Source of the DNA: Haliclystus octoradiatus
Taxonomy: Eukaryota > Cnidaria > Staurozoa > Stauromedusae > Haliclystidae
Direction: 5' to 3'
DNA length: 64,000 nucleotides
Assembly: GCA_916610825.1 (NCBI GenBank)
Contig: OU744449.1
Span: 7,460,243-7,524,242 of the forward strand
In this document: piece by piece, positions 35,901 through 45,500 of the stretch
How positions within the stretch are numbered: position 1 is the stretch's first letter
Layout of the letters: each line of letters begins with the position of its first letter
Program-made: the position numbers and the translations under genes
The notes under the pieces: model-generated
Database searches by the model: none
What the model saw: only the letters and a program-made list of their open reading frames with translations
What the model was told of the DNA's origin: nothing

Positions 35901-36785
35901 TCATAAACGTAATGACAGCTGAAAAATGATTGAAAATTACACCTTCCATACACGCTACCATTTTTTTTTTATCATAAACGAGATGGGATAAGATTACTAC
36001 ATTGACATCTTAATACATTCATTTTACTATGTTAGTTTACACAATATAAATAATTTACATTCTATAATTTGAGGCAGCTGTTCTAGATGCCTAGATATTT
36101 AACTGTGGGATATTGTGTGATATGCATATCTAACTATCTATTTCTATGGGTCTTGCATTCATATTTTATTTAGTTCTTCTTTAGATTTAGCTTCATAGCA
36201 GTTTTCTAATTTATAATATTTATTCAATAGTTCTACTCCTTGAAAGGAGACCGAATAGCTGAAATTGCAATGCAAATGGCTGTTTTTATTTTAAAGGCAT
36301 AAAATAGCCATCGCGCCTTAAAGTTGAAAAATGAATGTCATTTTTCAAGCCACAAGTAGCGTAGTAAATCAGTTCATATTTGAAACCGAGCGCAAAGACT
36401 GCTTGTTAATGTTATGCCTTTAAATCTTATCGTTATAAAGCTTACCTTTATCTTGTTTGTAAAATTTCATGGATATTTGTGCCAAGCCAACAACATTAAC
36501 GGGACCATATGCATCTCTCCATAACAAACAATCAACAGATCCCGTATTAATTATTTCAATACCCACGCTGAAGCATTCTGTCATAACCAGGCAGCATTGA
36601 AAACATTCTGTTGCAGATCCTGTATTGAACATCTCTTTCAAAATCATTGTATAGTTCAATGGTGGGGCATTCACCGTCCTGAAGTAATCTGCCTCAGTTA
36701 TGAGGTTGTCAGCGTTAACAGTATTAAGGAAGATATGAAATAGCAACCAGGCAAGGTAAAAAGCCACAATATTATAAATGTACAT
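29521..36785 (-). CDS. Right PAN gene: predicted secreted PAN - ILEI/FAM3-like - TSP1 protein (gene span)
   Basis: Composite minus-strand gene. Exons seen: 36446-36785 (signal peptide and PAN-like domain, phase 1 end), about 31170-31125 and 31005-30911 (second half of an ILEI/FAM3-like domain), 30661-30500 (thrombospondin type 1 domain) and 29900-29521 (Cys-containing C-terminal part with stop). From the 31.1-kb exon to the stop every junction keeps phase. The exon for the first half of the ILEI domain, expected from the left paralogue, was not found, and a Penelope-like element lies directly beside the 31.1-kb exon. The gene may therefore be damaged or need another exon. All modules are extracellular types with phase 1 borders, so a secreted protein of the cell surface or matrix is likely; the role is unknown. 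Confidence 0.5.
30500..30661 (-). CDS. Thrombospondin type 1 exon of the right PAN gene
   Basis: 162 bases between acceptor TTTTTTTAG and donor GCAC/GTGAGA, phase 1-1. The 53 codons read EFSDWSRWMGC, then YRYRTCTNPAPANDGKLC and HETRRC. This is the full TSP1 pattern: two Trp of the W-x-x-W layer, the Arg ladder, six-Cys-type spacing and the NPAP...G turn. TSP1 modules bind glycosaminoglycans and other proteins and are often C- and O-mannosylated at this W-S-x-W. The reading frame with the longest open stretch here is a different, false one. Confidence 0.85.
30911..31005 (-). CDS. ILEI/FAM3-like exon (end of the domain) of the right PAN gene
   Basis: Acceptor CAAAACACAG before 31005; one base, 31 codons, one base; donor ATGTG/GTGGAT. 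The segment reads QENLSQSEKIFQANWHYMII then DRNIWFLC. The closing hydrophobic motif R-N-I-W-F-L-C-G fits the end of ILEI/FAM3 domains (usual form RDxWVFVGGKG). The phase fits the exon upstream (TC/T gives Ser) and the TSP1 exon downstream (G/TT gives Val). A decayed duplicate lies at 34822-34930. Confidence 0.6.
31125..31170 (-). CDS. ILEI/FAM3-like exon (middle of the domain), 5' border unresolved
   Basis: Ends at a donor AACTC/GTAATT (phase 2). The frame reads HRNLNIDLMIIAAQGGNS, resembling the L-x-x-x-D-x-I-V-L-x-A strand of ILEI/FAM3 domains. The upstream border is unclear because the Penelope-like element inserted at 31196-31207, about 30 bases away, and no acceptor with the expected phase was seen. 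Confidence 0.4.
31196..31207. repeat. 12-bp target duplication of the Penelope-like element, left
   Basis: ATCATTTGATTT, identical to 34164-34175. Confidence 0.8.
31261..31887 (+). pseudogene. Penelope-like reverse transcriptase fragment
   Basis: The frame begins at the palm block SSLFNNISVEKTIDILAQ and includes IDGIALGSPLGPLMADV, the conserved G-x-A-M-G-S-P-L-G-P motif of Penelope-like enzymes. After a frame change come YRRYVDET (active-site region, where the usual Y-V-D-D reads YVDE) and then YKRGLLLTLLDRAHRLS. Decayed, with the N-terminus missing. Confidence 0.85.
31894..32768. mobile_element. PIF/Harbinger-type MITE, copy 1
   Basis: Perfect terminal inverted repeats of about 33 bases starting GGCTAGGGTTATATGGACGC, flanked by TAA on both sides (31891-31893, 32769-32771). 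875 bases, no transposase. A near-perfect internal palindrome (CCGCACGTCAAG / CTTGACGTGCGG) lies around 32610-32638. A second, right-truncated copy is at 58660-59443. Confidence 0.95.
32772..33529. mobile_element. PIF/Harbinger-type MITE, second family, adjacent
   Basis: Perfect terminal inverted repeats beginning GGCCTAGGTTATACAGCGTG, flanked by TAA at 32769-32771 and 33530-33532. The left TAA is also the right flank of the preceding MITE, so one inserted exactly at the border of the other. Subterminal arms are rich in GCGCCA/TGGCGC motifs. 758 bases, no transposase. Confidence 0.95.
33540..33910 (+). pseudogene. Penelope-like C-terminus (GIY-YIG endonuclease side)
   Basis: The last frame encodes TSFFCTEEVTNKFDCLIHE and then MLSIKELNPTLNNQKDSVQS, the conserved end of GIY-YIG-bearing Penelope-like proteins (usual xxLIxEMLxIKxLxPxLNxQxDS). 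Upstream codons (C-D-A-S-N-V-L region) have lost frame, so the nuclease is not intact. Confidence 0.8.
34164..34821. other. Intron of the right PAN gene
   Basis: Starts with the right 12-bp duplication of the Penelope-like element (34164-34175). No exon accepted. A small palindrome CCACTTTCGTGG lies near 34604. Confidence 0.4.
34822..35140 (-). pseudogene. Decayed duplicate of the ILEI/FAM3-like exons
   Basis: Aligns along its length to 30900-31206 and continues past the point where the Penelope-like element splits that copy. The middle-exon frame survives (NLKIDLIIIAPEGGRSYF, donor ATC/GTACTT at the same place). The copy of the closing exon has an in-frame stop and a frame loss. A tandem duplication of about 0.3 kb inside the gene followed by decay explains it; alternatively it is an alternative exon set. 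Confidence 0.55.
35206..35524. mobile_element. Short hAT-like MITE
   Basis: Ends CCCAGGGGGTAGCTCCA and, inverted, CCCGGGGGGTAACTCCA, with an 8-bp duplication AAAATAAC at 35198-35205 and 35525-35532. 319 bases, no coding capacity; in the intron of the right PAN gene. Confidence 0.85.
35533..36445. other. First intron of the right PAN gene
   Basis: Nothing recognisable; the expected exon for the first half of the ILEI domain was looked for here and not found. Confidence 0.4.
36446..36785 (-). CDS. First exon of the right PAN gene: signal peptide and PAN/apple-like domain
   Basis: ATG at 36785, 113 open codons, donor AAAG/GTAAGC in phase 1, at the same place as in the paralogue at 16530-16884. 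Residues 1-25 are a signal peptide (AFYLAWLLFHIFLNTVNA). The PAN-like core has ATECFQCCLVMTEC with C61, C64/C65, C71 and a later C86. Compared with the left paralogue, the Cys pattern is kept and an extra neighbouring Cys is gained. Transcription would run leftwards through the ILEI and TSP1 exons. Confidence 0.65.
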
Positions 36786-36959
36786 GACTTTAATTTCAGG
36801 GATAACGTCTTCGATGTATTCAATGATTTTGGTATCAGGGCTTGTATGTATGATGTCGACTAAGGAGTATAAAGATTTGACTTTAATTCGAATATAGAAT
36901 CCCTTTTATGAGATAATAAATATACATATGCCCATCCACAAATAGCTGTGTATTTCTTG

Positions 36960-37090
36960 TGTAAAAATGAGAGTCAAACTTATTGTTCCTATTCAAATTG
37001 GTTTCTAAGCTTGAATGAATAATGCATTTTTTCCTAAATATCAAAAACATATGCGCAAGAAGATGCGCGGTAGCAAGTTAACAGAGATAT
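36960..37090 (-). promoter_or_regulatory. Conserved upstream region of the right PAN gene
   Basis: Contains the AAGATGCGCGGTAGCAAGTT block shared with the region upstream of the left paralogue (17140-17165). Function as promoter is inferred from position and conservation only. Confidence 0.35.
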
Positions 37091-38467
37091 CCGCCATTAT
37101 ATTTCACTGGATTGATAAGGTCGAGTTCTGAAAAACTATGTGATTAGTTGATTATAATACTTAATAGTTATAGTCATTGTGAATCATACCATTCAAATCA
37201 TGTGCAGGCACATAATACTACCAATTATAACCAACTACTTCTTAATGGATCAATCTTCCTCAAGCCAAACAGCCATTTTCAAAATGCGTGATAATTTGAA
37301 TGTTGAAAATGGCCTTTGTATTTCAAATCATCCCAATTTATCCCATTCAAAACTCCGCACGCTTGTCCTTTGGAAGACCCTTTCTACCAAAGTGACCGTG
37401 TTTGATTGCCAGGCATATTCCGTGGTATAGATCGTCTGTTTCCGACTGCTCAAAATGGTCTGAACTTTGAACAGTCTGTGATCTTAGTGACCAACACCGG
37501 CATGACTCGCCTTTGGAACGTATTCGCATGTATTTTGACGATTGCTGATGTAGAGAAAATTTTAATTATAGCCGACGCCAGTTGATTGAAGCAATCAAAT
37601 GTTTGGTTCCTCTACGTCAAATATTATCTTCATTCTCGCTCAGGCTTTCCTCGTTTCTGAATTATCTTGTTTATTTCATTAGACCTAATGATATTGCTTA
37701 ACGTGTGGCTCAAACAGTCAATAATGCCATGAAGGCAAGGAATGAATATGCCATTGATAGGAGGATTAGCTCAGAACACTGAGCAACCTTACTTCAGGTC
37801 TGATCATATTTCATCGACTCCGTTTCTCAGTACCATCTTATGATCGCAGATGGAGTGGGGAAGATTCTCGCAGATATTTCAAAAGGCAGTCATCTTCGTT
37901 GTCACCTTTCGTTGCTGATTTTACTATGGAAGATAGTGTTAATTATGTATAAACATGCTAATAATACAAGGCTTCTCAGTTGCCCGCTGCAGAATATATT
38001 TGTTGCTATAAAGATAATGAAACGGCGTGAACCTGCAGAGACGTGAACCATATTAGCATCTCGTCGCTCCCAATTTGGGCACGCAGGAAGTTAATGATAA
38101 AAACAATGTCAATGCATCGTCGCCTCATTAATCCCTGTCCTGTATAACACGATTTTCTCATGTTTCATTACAGGAGCAAAAATGACCGGCAGGCGCTATA
38201 CGCAATTAGGATCACGTGCATGATTATTGTTTATAACACAATGTTCATTGTTGACATGAACTTTATTACAAATTATGCCTGCGTTTCAAAGCAAGACGGT
38301 TGAATTATACGCTACGCATAAATTCAACTTGAGCTCGCAACGGTTGCCAGTCAATTTTGCCCTTTTAATTACATTAGCGCAACTATTCGCCAATGGCAAT
38401 AGATTTTACTGCTCTTGTAATTGAAATTGTGATATTTATTCATCAATCTTCAAGACTGCATTGCTTA
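37091..38467. other. Region without a recognised gene
   Basis: Short interrupted frames only. Contains a SINE head fragment at 37760-37822. Confidence 0.35.
37760..37822 (+). repeat. SINE fragment, tRNA-like head
   Basis: GGAGGATTAGCTCAGAACACTGAGCAACC followed by a TCTGATCA block matches the first 55 or so bases of the SINE at 54503, including the A-box region; the B box is not preserved. Confidence 0.6.
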
Positions 38468-39119
38468 AAGTGTATACCCCGGATATTGTGAGATTGCTTC
38501 TTTACATAGAGAAGAATTTTCTAATCGTACATGATCTTCTTGTGTTTCTACTTTGCGCGATCATTTCTCCTTCAAAAATGCAGCCAAAGTGACGATTTTT
38601 GGTTAATTTTGTGTCTCACTCTTTTTCCTCCAACAGGAACCCCGTTTATTTTCAAAAAGAGAGTTTACACCGGAAAAAACACTAAACATTTTACTTATTT
38701 GTCTCAAAATAAAAACCGCTAAACCAAATGACAATCTGCTTTCGGAATGAAATTTTCAACGTTCAGCTGAAAATTTAGAGCTATATTTGATCAATTTTTA
38801 AGATCAAGGTAGAGATATTTAAGCCTCTAAAGTCAAAAGGTTTTAGTTTTGTATTTTTCGCACTCAAAAGCTAACACGATTAACACCTCTTTAAGACTTG
38901 GTCGTCTAAGCATAAGTCGGCATAGTTGATGCGTATTAAAAATAGTCACACACCTTCAATAACCAGCAGCTGTAACCTGCTTACACAAAGTCCTAAAGAG
39001 GTGCTAATCGCGTGAGCACTTGAGTGAGAAAAATCCAAAACTAAAAACTTTTGATTTTAAAGGCTTATGTTCTATCTCTATCTAAAGAAGCAATCTCCCA
39101 ATATCCGGGATACACACTG
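38468..39119. mobile_element. Mariner-type MITE with a palindromic core and an internal insertion
   Basis: Ends AAGTGTATACCCCGGATATTG and, inverted, CAGTGTGTATCCCGGATATTG, each next to TA. The interior is a palindrome (38811-38920 mirrored by 38995-39090, with AGCCT, AACACCTCTTTA and GAGTG landmarks). The left arm is interrupted between about 38515 and 38810 by about 295 unmatched bases. Confidence 0.75.
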
Positions 39120-39121
39120 TA

Positions 39122-40169
39122 AAATATTGAAATACCAAAGATTGAAGAAAATCAAATAACTTGATACGGTCCTCTACCATTGGCATAATCCCTTCAAACT
39201 TTGTGATATGATTATTCCAATATACAAGAATGGAGCTAGGTTTATATCCTTTATCTATCCAAATTAAAATCAACATGATAAAAGTTATGCTTCGGCTCTT
39301 TTATACAAACTCTGAATCAATAGCGTCTAAGAAGCTCGGCGAAATGATTTTACATGCCAACAAACGTTCATGGCTAAATAGAATAAATGACTATTTAGCA
39401 AAATTAGGACTATCAATTAAGCAATTAATATCAAAAGATATTTCACATAAGAGCACTCAAAAGCTTCTGATGAATTTGATAAAAATTGCGCTAGAAAATA
39501 GATATGTCCAGAGATTTTCAAACCACCAGATTGTTGAAGTAGAAAACGATAATTTTGCTGACAGAATCGGTAGGAAATTTGAATTTCAATCTTACCTCTT
39601 TTTGACAAATACTGGGCGAAGAAATGCCATTACAAAATTAAGAACTAGCTCACACACACTAAGAATACAAACTGGACGATACAACCAGGACCCTAGACAT
39701 ATTAGAACATGCAGATTCTGCAACAACTGCAATATAGAGGACGAAGCTCCTCTTCTCTTTTTCTGTGCGATCAACGCTACCCTCCGTAAGGAGTTTTATT
39801 GTAAAATGGGGAAGATATGTTCAGGTTTTGCCTTGAAACCAATGAAAGAAAAATTGGTCACTCTTTTCTCAAATCCTCCTCTATGTATTAGCTATCTCCT
39901 TGGTAGCTTTCTTCTTTCTTCCTTCAAGACGCGTAAAACATTATACGACAGTCTTATCTCCATTAGTAAAACGTAATTCTGTAATAGTTTCGATAAGTAA
40001 TCAAGTCACAATTTTATAGACATGTGACATTATATGATACAGTATGTAAATAATCATAATGACAATGATATAATTATAGAAAATGATGACTATGATACAA
40101 TGTATAATAATTGCTATACACCTTGTACTTTTGGTATACTGGCAAATAAATGTAACAACAACAACAACT
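39122..40169 (+). mobile_element. 5'-truncated LINE, 3' end
   Basis: Plus-strand frame 39230-39976 (248 codons) followed by about 190 bases of untranslated sequence ending in AATAAATG and a (CAA)n tail near 40150-40169. The sequence left of 39230 in the same element is out of frame, and the mariner-type MITE abuts it at 39120. No target duplication was identified. Confidence 0.75.
39230..39976 (+). pseudogene. C-terminal part of a LINE reverse transcriptase ORF2
   Basis: The frame contains ELGLYPLSIQIKINMIK, typical of the region after the reverse transcriptase, then RRNAITKLRTSSHTLRIQTG, RHIRTCRFCNNC and NIEDEAPLLFFC. The last three form the C-terminal R-x-x-x-x-K-L-R-x-x-x-H motif and a CCHC-like C-x-F-C ... 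E-D-E-x-H-x-x-x-x-C finger, in which the usual His is replaced by Pro/Leu here. The catalytic part is missing, so the frame is open but not functional on its own. Confidence 0.75.
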
Positions 40170-40506
40170 CGGGGATATACTAAGTCCATTGTGACATTGG
40201 TAATTCCAATATATACTAAGTCCAATCATGGTCAAATGTACTTTGGGATTACCATCGAAAAATGAGCAGTTCCACGTGTACAAGAACAAGAGATAGAATA
40301 TTTTATAATATAGCAACCTTTTTTAAGTGTAATGTTTATCATTTCCACAATGATAATGAATATTTTTCAACCTTTATTTCGATCTCCAGCCAGCGCTCAA
40401 AAAGTTTGCAGTAAACAGGCGCGTTTAATAAATTAATGACTCACAAGAATCTGTCAGTTAGAATAATAAAATCAGGTCTCCAGTGTCCAGTTTAATCAAC
40501 TCCAAT
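40170..40506. other. Intergenic, small direct repeat
   Basis: The phrase ATATACTAAGTCCA occurs twice (about 40174 and 40211). Otherwise nothing recognised. The hAT target duplication ACTCCAAT is at 40499-40506. Confidence 0.4.
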
Positions 40507-41912
40507 CACAGATTATAACGACCAGATACTGCATTGAAAGTCGAATTCATTGTATTTTCTAATTCAATTGCTCTCGGCGGCCATTATGTTTGTTGCCTCT
40601 CGATGACCTGGCTGCAGTTACGCGCTAAAATCGCAACGGAAAAACACGATAAATTTTAACCTATTTTAAACACACCTATTTTAAGGGCAAATTACATGTT
40701 TCTTTTGCGCCCAATTTTCATGCTAAAGGAAAGTAACAGGAAAGCATATCTTCTAGTTTGAGATGATCGTTTGATAATGGTATCTTGTGTCTGGAAGACA
40801 ATATTTTATTGACTTATGAAAGTTGAACAAAATCATTGATTTTACTAAAGAGAAAAACTGGCTATAAATTATGAATACAAGCAGTTTTTTTGATGAATAA
40901 AATTTACAATTACATTGCAAATAATATTTCATATTATGATTTCATTAATTTTTCGAATGTATGTGGCTCTTTACACGAATTTTCCGAGTTTGAAATGCCG
41001 TGGTTTTGGAGTGCGTGTGATCATATTCGATCGAAAATATTGGCACAAACGTAAGCAGTAATTTCCATAAAATCCACTCCAAATAGCCTATTCTTTGACT
41101 GTGATTGCGTTGTTCCAATATATCACCAAGCATCAGTGCATATTACTTTACAGTTTGCAATGAAATTTATGTTATAAACTATAATTATTGTCGTCCTTTC
41201 TTCATTTCAACCGTAGACTTTTTAGGTTTTTGAACTTATGGCATTTAAAATAAATTTGCTAATATCAAAAAGTATAATTTTGAATTTTACATATAGTGTA
41301 TCATCCATGAGTAGCTTGAGAAAGGCTGAATTCAGCTTCAAAAGTAAATTATTTTAAGTATCATTTTGTTGATAAATCCCTAAAATCGTAATGGACAACA
41401 ATGAAATGGGCAAATGTCAAAAATGGTCGTGGCTAGATCAGGGGTAACTCAAGGACATTTTATGATTTTTTATGGATTCTTTTATTTGTATTAAATTTGG
41501 TTTTCAACCGATTTTTAAAATTCTTTTTGCATTTGATACCTTTGTATATTTATCAAAAATCTACCATGTATAATTGAAAAATAAAAAGTTACTCAACTTT
41601 TAAACTAAGCTTCGTGATAAAACTTTTTGGCTGATTAACATTTGTTGCAAGAATTTTTTCATTTTTTTTATTTTAGACATGACAGATTTATAGTAAATAT
41701 ATTAAGGTACCAAATGCAAAAAGAACTTTGAAAATCGACTGAAAACAGAATTTAATACAATTAAAAGAAGCAATAAAAATTCATAAAAATGTCCTTGAAT
41801 TACCCCTGATCTAGCCACGACCGTCAAAAATAGGCAACAAACATAATGGCCGTTATTTGACCAATCACAATTTTCGAACGTTCAGTGCCGTATCTGGTCG
41901 TTATAATCTGTG
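40507..41912. mobile_element. hAT-like non-autonomous transposon
   Basis: Terminal inverted repeats CACAGATTATAACGACCAGA at both ends, with a wider subterminal match through GGCCATTATGTTTGTTGCC. Flanked by the 8-bp duplication ACTCCAAT at 40499-40506 and 41913-41920. 1406 bases including a nested foldback at 41425-41822. No transposase frame. Confidence 0.9.
41425..41822. mobile_element. Foldback MITE nested in the hAT-like element
   Basis: Arms of about 115 bases begin GGTCGTGGCTAGATCAGGGG at both ends and stay similar to the ATTTGATACC/GGTACCAAAT region. A perfect 9-bp duplication GTCAAAAAT (41416-41424, 41823-41831) flanks it, the size expected of Mutator-like transposition. Confidence 0.9.
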
Positions 41913-42518
41913 ACTCCAATACCCTGAAACATATAGGCACAAAGTGACTCAAGACACTATTTCTGTCAATTAATTTAGGAGCATTTAAAATTTCAGGCGC
42001 TACTATGTTTTACGACTCGTTCGCTGTTGACTGTTGACACCCTGCAATACTCAAAAATAAATTTACGTCATCGACGAGATTTTGTTGGCGGTTTCTCTGT
42101 TTTCTGAAACAAAATAAATGCCAAAGGACACAAGTCTTGGCGCATGCCCACATATTATTTGATATTTAATAAAACTGAATGTAATTAGTGTATTCTTTGT
42201 CAGTAGTGTTTGGAGATCAGACTGTTTTAGATAAAATTATAAATATAGAGAATTGAAATATGTATTTAGTAAAATCAAGTAGGTAGGAGGTAGAGTTCGC
42301 AAGTTGGCATTTCACTCTCATCTGTGATAGAGGCCAACCAGAGTTCTCTGAGGCCAACGCAATATGATTGACTTTCATATTTTCAGTTCCATTTTCTATT
42401 TTCATTGATCAATTCTATATAATCTGCATTGATATATCAATTGCTGTGAATGATAGATCTCTCTTATGTAGTTGGAATTGTCAGTGAAGTTAATATTGGA
42501 ATATTACTTATAAGAATC

Positions 42519-42546
42519 ATGCGTCGTGTCGTTTGCACTGGTCTTG
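42519..42546 (+). CDS. OXSM: OXSM exon 1
   Basis: Encodes [10 protein letters not shown], the first strand of the thiolase fold; donor G/GTGAGT, phase 1. An alternative in-frame ATG at 42450 follows directly after a TGA. Confidence 0.85.
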
Positions 42547-45500
42547 GTGAGTAAACATGTAGCAGTTGCCAGGTGGAAATGGAACGAGTCTATGAGCTAT
42601 GACTTCAAATTATTACGCGAGTCGCGAGTCGCGACGCGCTCGCGCGTACAATAACATAGGATATTCTGAGATATATATATATTACAGACAGTGATTTACA
42701 TTGCAAAGTATACGTGACTACAAACTGAAGCTTTACAGTTAACAGAAGAAATAAACTATCTAGGACAATAGATATAACACAATCCATTACATATATCTTG
42801 GTGTTAGGTTGCAAACATTTGAAATTACGAAATATCATTTCAAGAATTGAAGAATATAGATAGAAAATAGCACATGACAAGTAGGCCTAATGTTTACTAG
42901 GCTTAATCTTAAATGGTCCTACTAGCTTTACAAGACCAGCAAGGTTTTTTATGAAACTTGGTTATTGCTTCCTTAGTCTCTTTTTTCTGCAGAGCGCAAT
43001 TTTACATGATTGCCAGATAGAATGCCCAGTTTGCAGAGTTCTTCACATAGGTAAATCATAATGAAATGTCTTCCAACTGCGTACATGCGAACGTGTGTAC
43101 CTGCAAAGGGGAGACCGGTTGACTTTTGAAGCGCGTGACTTCGGACAGAACGGTTCGAGTTTAAATAAAAATGCAATCTCTCAGTATATTAAATACAAAG
43201 GTAAAACATTGCTATTGCCAAAATATTAGATAATTCCATCAAGTAATAAAACAGTAATTATCATTTGAAACTTTGTCCCATTTTGGTGTGTTATTTGTTC
43301 TCGAAGAAAAAGTTCAACAAATAAAACCCATTCAACCAACCTTTTGATATTTTGAATAATTTTGAAGCCAATGATGTTGTGTGCCAGAGCCAATGATAAA
43401 GCTTCGATTGATGTCAATGAACATTTGTTTTGAGCATTAATGAGATTTTAAATTCACTATCCAGAGTCATCCCAGTGTGGCCGAAATCACTCCGTCCAAC
43501 TAAGGCTTAAACAATGGTTAAATAGTCGGTACTCGAATATATTTCACATTCCAACAATCTACCCCTTTAAACATGGCACATTAGCTATTAAATGATATAC
43601 AATTTATTTGTTTCGAGTGAAAAATAAAATAATTACAAATAAAAACCAAAAAGCATCTGATGTATACCCGGTTTCCCCTACTTGTCACATACATTTTCAT
43701 AAATTTTCACCATCCATTTTTCCAGAAACGAGGCTTAAGGCTGTGCAATGTGACGATAAGAAAATGAAAACGAGAGTTTGTAAGCCAAATAACCACAACA
43801 CATTTTTAAGTTTGTAATGGCATAAAAGTTACATGAAAATGATCAGCAATATTTTGGAATTATTTTTACAAACTTTTCTTTCATTTGGCAACATATAGAA
43901 GTTAATTTTAAATTGGAGAAAACTTTAATTAATCAACGACAAAAACGATGATCGATCGGATCTTTGGCAAGGCTATTTCATCATTTAAAATTCACCGAGA
44001 ACAATATTATACAATATAATACACTACGTATTTAGCCTCACAAGGTATGCATTAATGTGTTAATGTATGCCTGCTTCATTTGTTTCAATGAGCTACGAAT
44101 ATATTGATATTTTGTTGATATAGGCCTACAACCAAAGCTGTGATGTGGTATTACTGTTTGGGATGTTCAGCGTTGATATTTTCATGCCTTCTTTGGACAC
44201 CTCTTATTCTATATTCATTTGTGATCTTTTCAAAGATTGAAAGAATCATTTGATATATGAAGACATTTAGCATGTGCCACATTTTATTAAACCTTCGTTT
44301 TGTAACAAGTTTCCATGATTATTTTGTGTCACCATGCAAATGCTGTCAATGTTACTATTTTTCATCTTTTATATGGTTTTGTATTTTAAAGCAATAATTA
44401 TAAGTACAACTTTACATTCTAAAACTGTATCCATAACAACCATGTCATTAAACTTTGTGTAGCAAATGAGTTTGCAATTTCACTACCAAGGGATATCTGG
44501 GGAGAGCGGAGTGAACAGTAGGCCTAACTAATTTTCTTTATCAAACTATTACACAGACGAAATTATTCACACAGAACTCACAACTATGGTAGGCTATACA
44601 ATTGCATAAAGTGCCTGAAATTTATAATACAAAATGAGTTTTCTTCAATATTGCGATTTTGTAAATATGTGTGGTGAAACAAAATGATTGCAAATTTTTC
44701 CATTATTTTGTATAATTTCTTCAAATATGTGGAGTAGGGGAGAGCGGGGTGAAATGGAACGGGGGTGAATCGGAATACACAATTTCTAAAGACTAAAAAA
44801 TTACAAAATTGCAGCAGAACATTGTTCTTATATAGTCTAAACATTGTGTAAAGTTTCATTTCGATACATAAAGTAAATAAAATATTATAAGCCTTTGAAA
44901 ATTTGTACGCACAATGCAAGTCATTCGCTTTTCACATCGCGTTTGATTTTATTTTCATTTGTTCACGCATCAGGTGCTATTGCATACCATTGTGTAGAGA
45001 ATTTCCGTGTTATGACGTAGGCAGTTGTTATTTTCGTCTTTTCCAACAAACTTTGTAGTAAATAGTGTTTATGTTGCAAGATTCACGATGGGGTTGAATG
45101 GAACACGGCGGGAACATTTCAATCACAGTCTGGCTTCACACTGCTTTGTTTTGTTGTTGCTCCGCCTTTGATTTCACACCAAGAAGAAATCATTCAAATT
45201 AATCCATTAAATTGGTTCAATTGCCTCTTTTCATTAGTAAATAGCCTTGTACTATTTCTATAAACCATTGATCGTTTTGTTGTTTTATTTTCAACGTAAA
45301 ATTAATGAGTTTGTAGGCTATTGCCTTGTTTTGACTTATTATTTCCCTCGTGAATCAGTGTGAATTATAATGTAAACAAAACATTTGGATGAGCGGTTTC
45401 TTTGAATTTGACACCTTCGGAAGGAAAGCGACTTTTCGAAGGACTGCATGAAATTAGATGTTGTTTTATTCATATTATATTGGTTAAATCTAACTAAAAC

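Noticed and set aside
37179-38046. Several 60-83-codon frames upstream of the right PAN gene
   Set aside because: No motif, no splice-supported chain; a SINE fragment lies within.
39230-39976. Functional 248-codon gene
   Set aside because: Content is only the C-terminal end of a LINE ORF2, with upstream frame loss and a (CAA)n tail.
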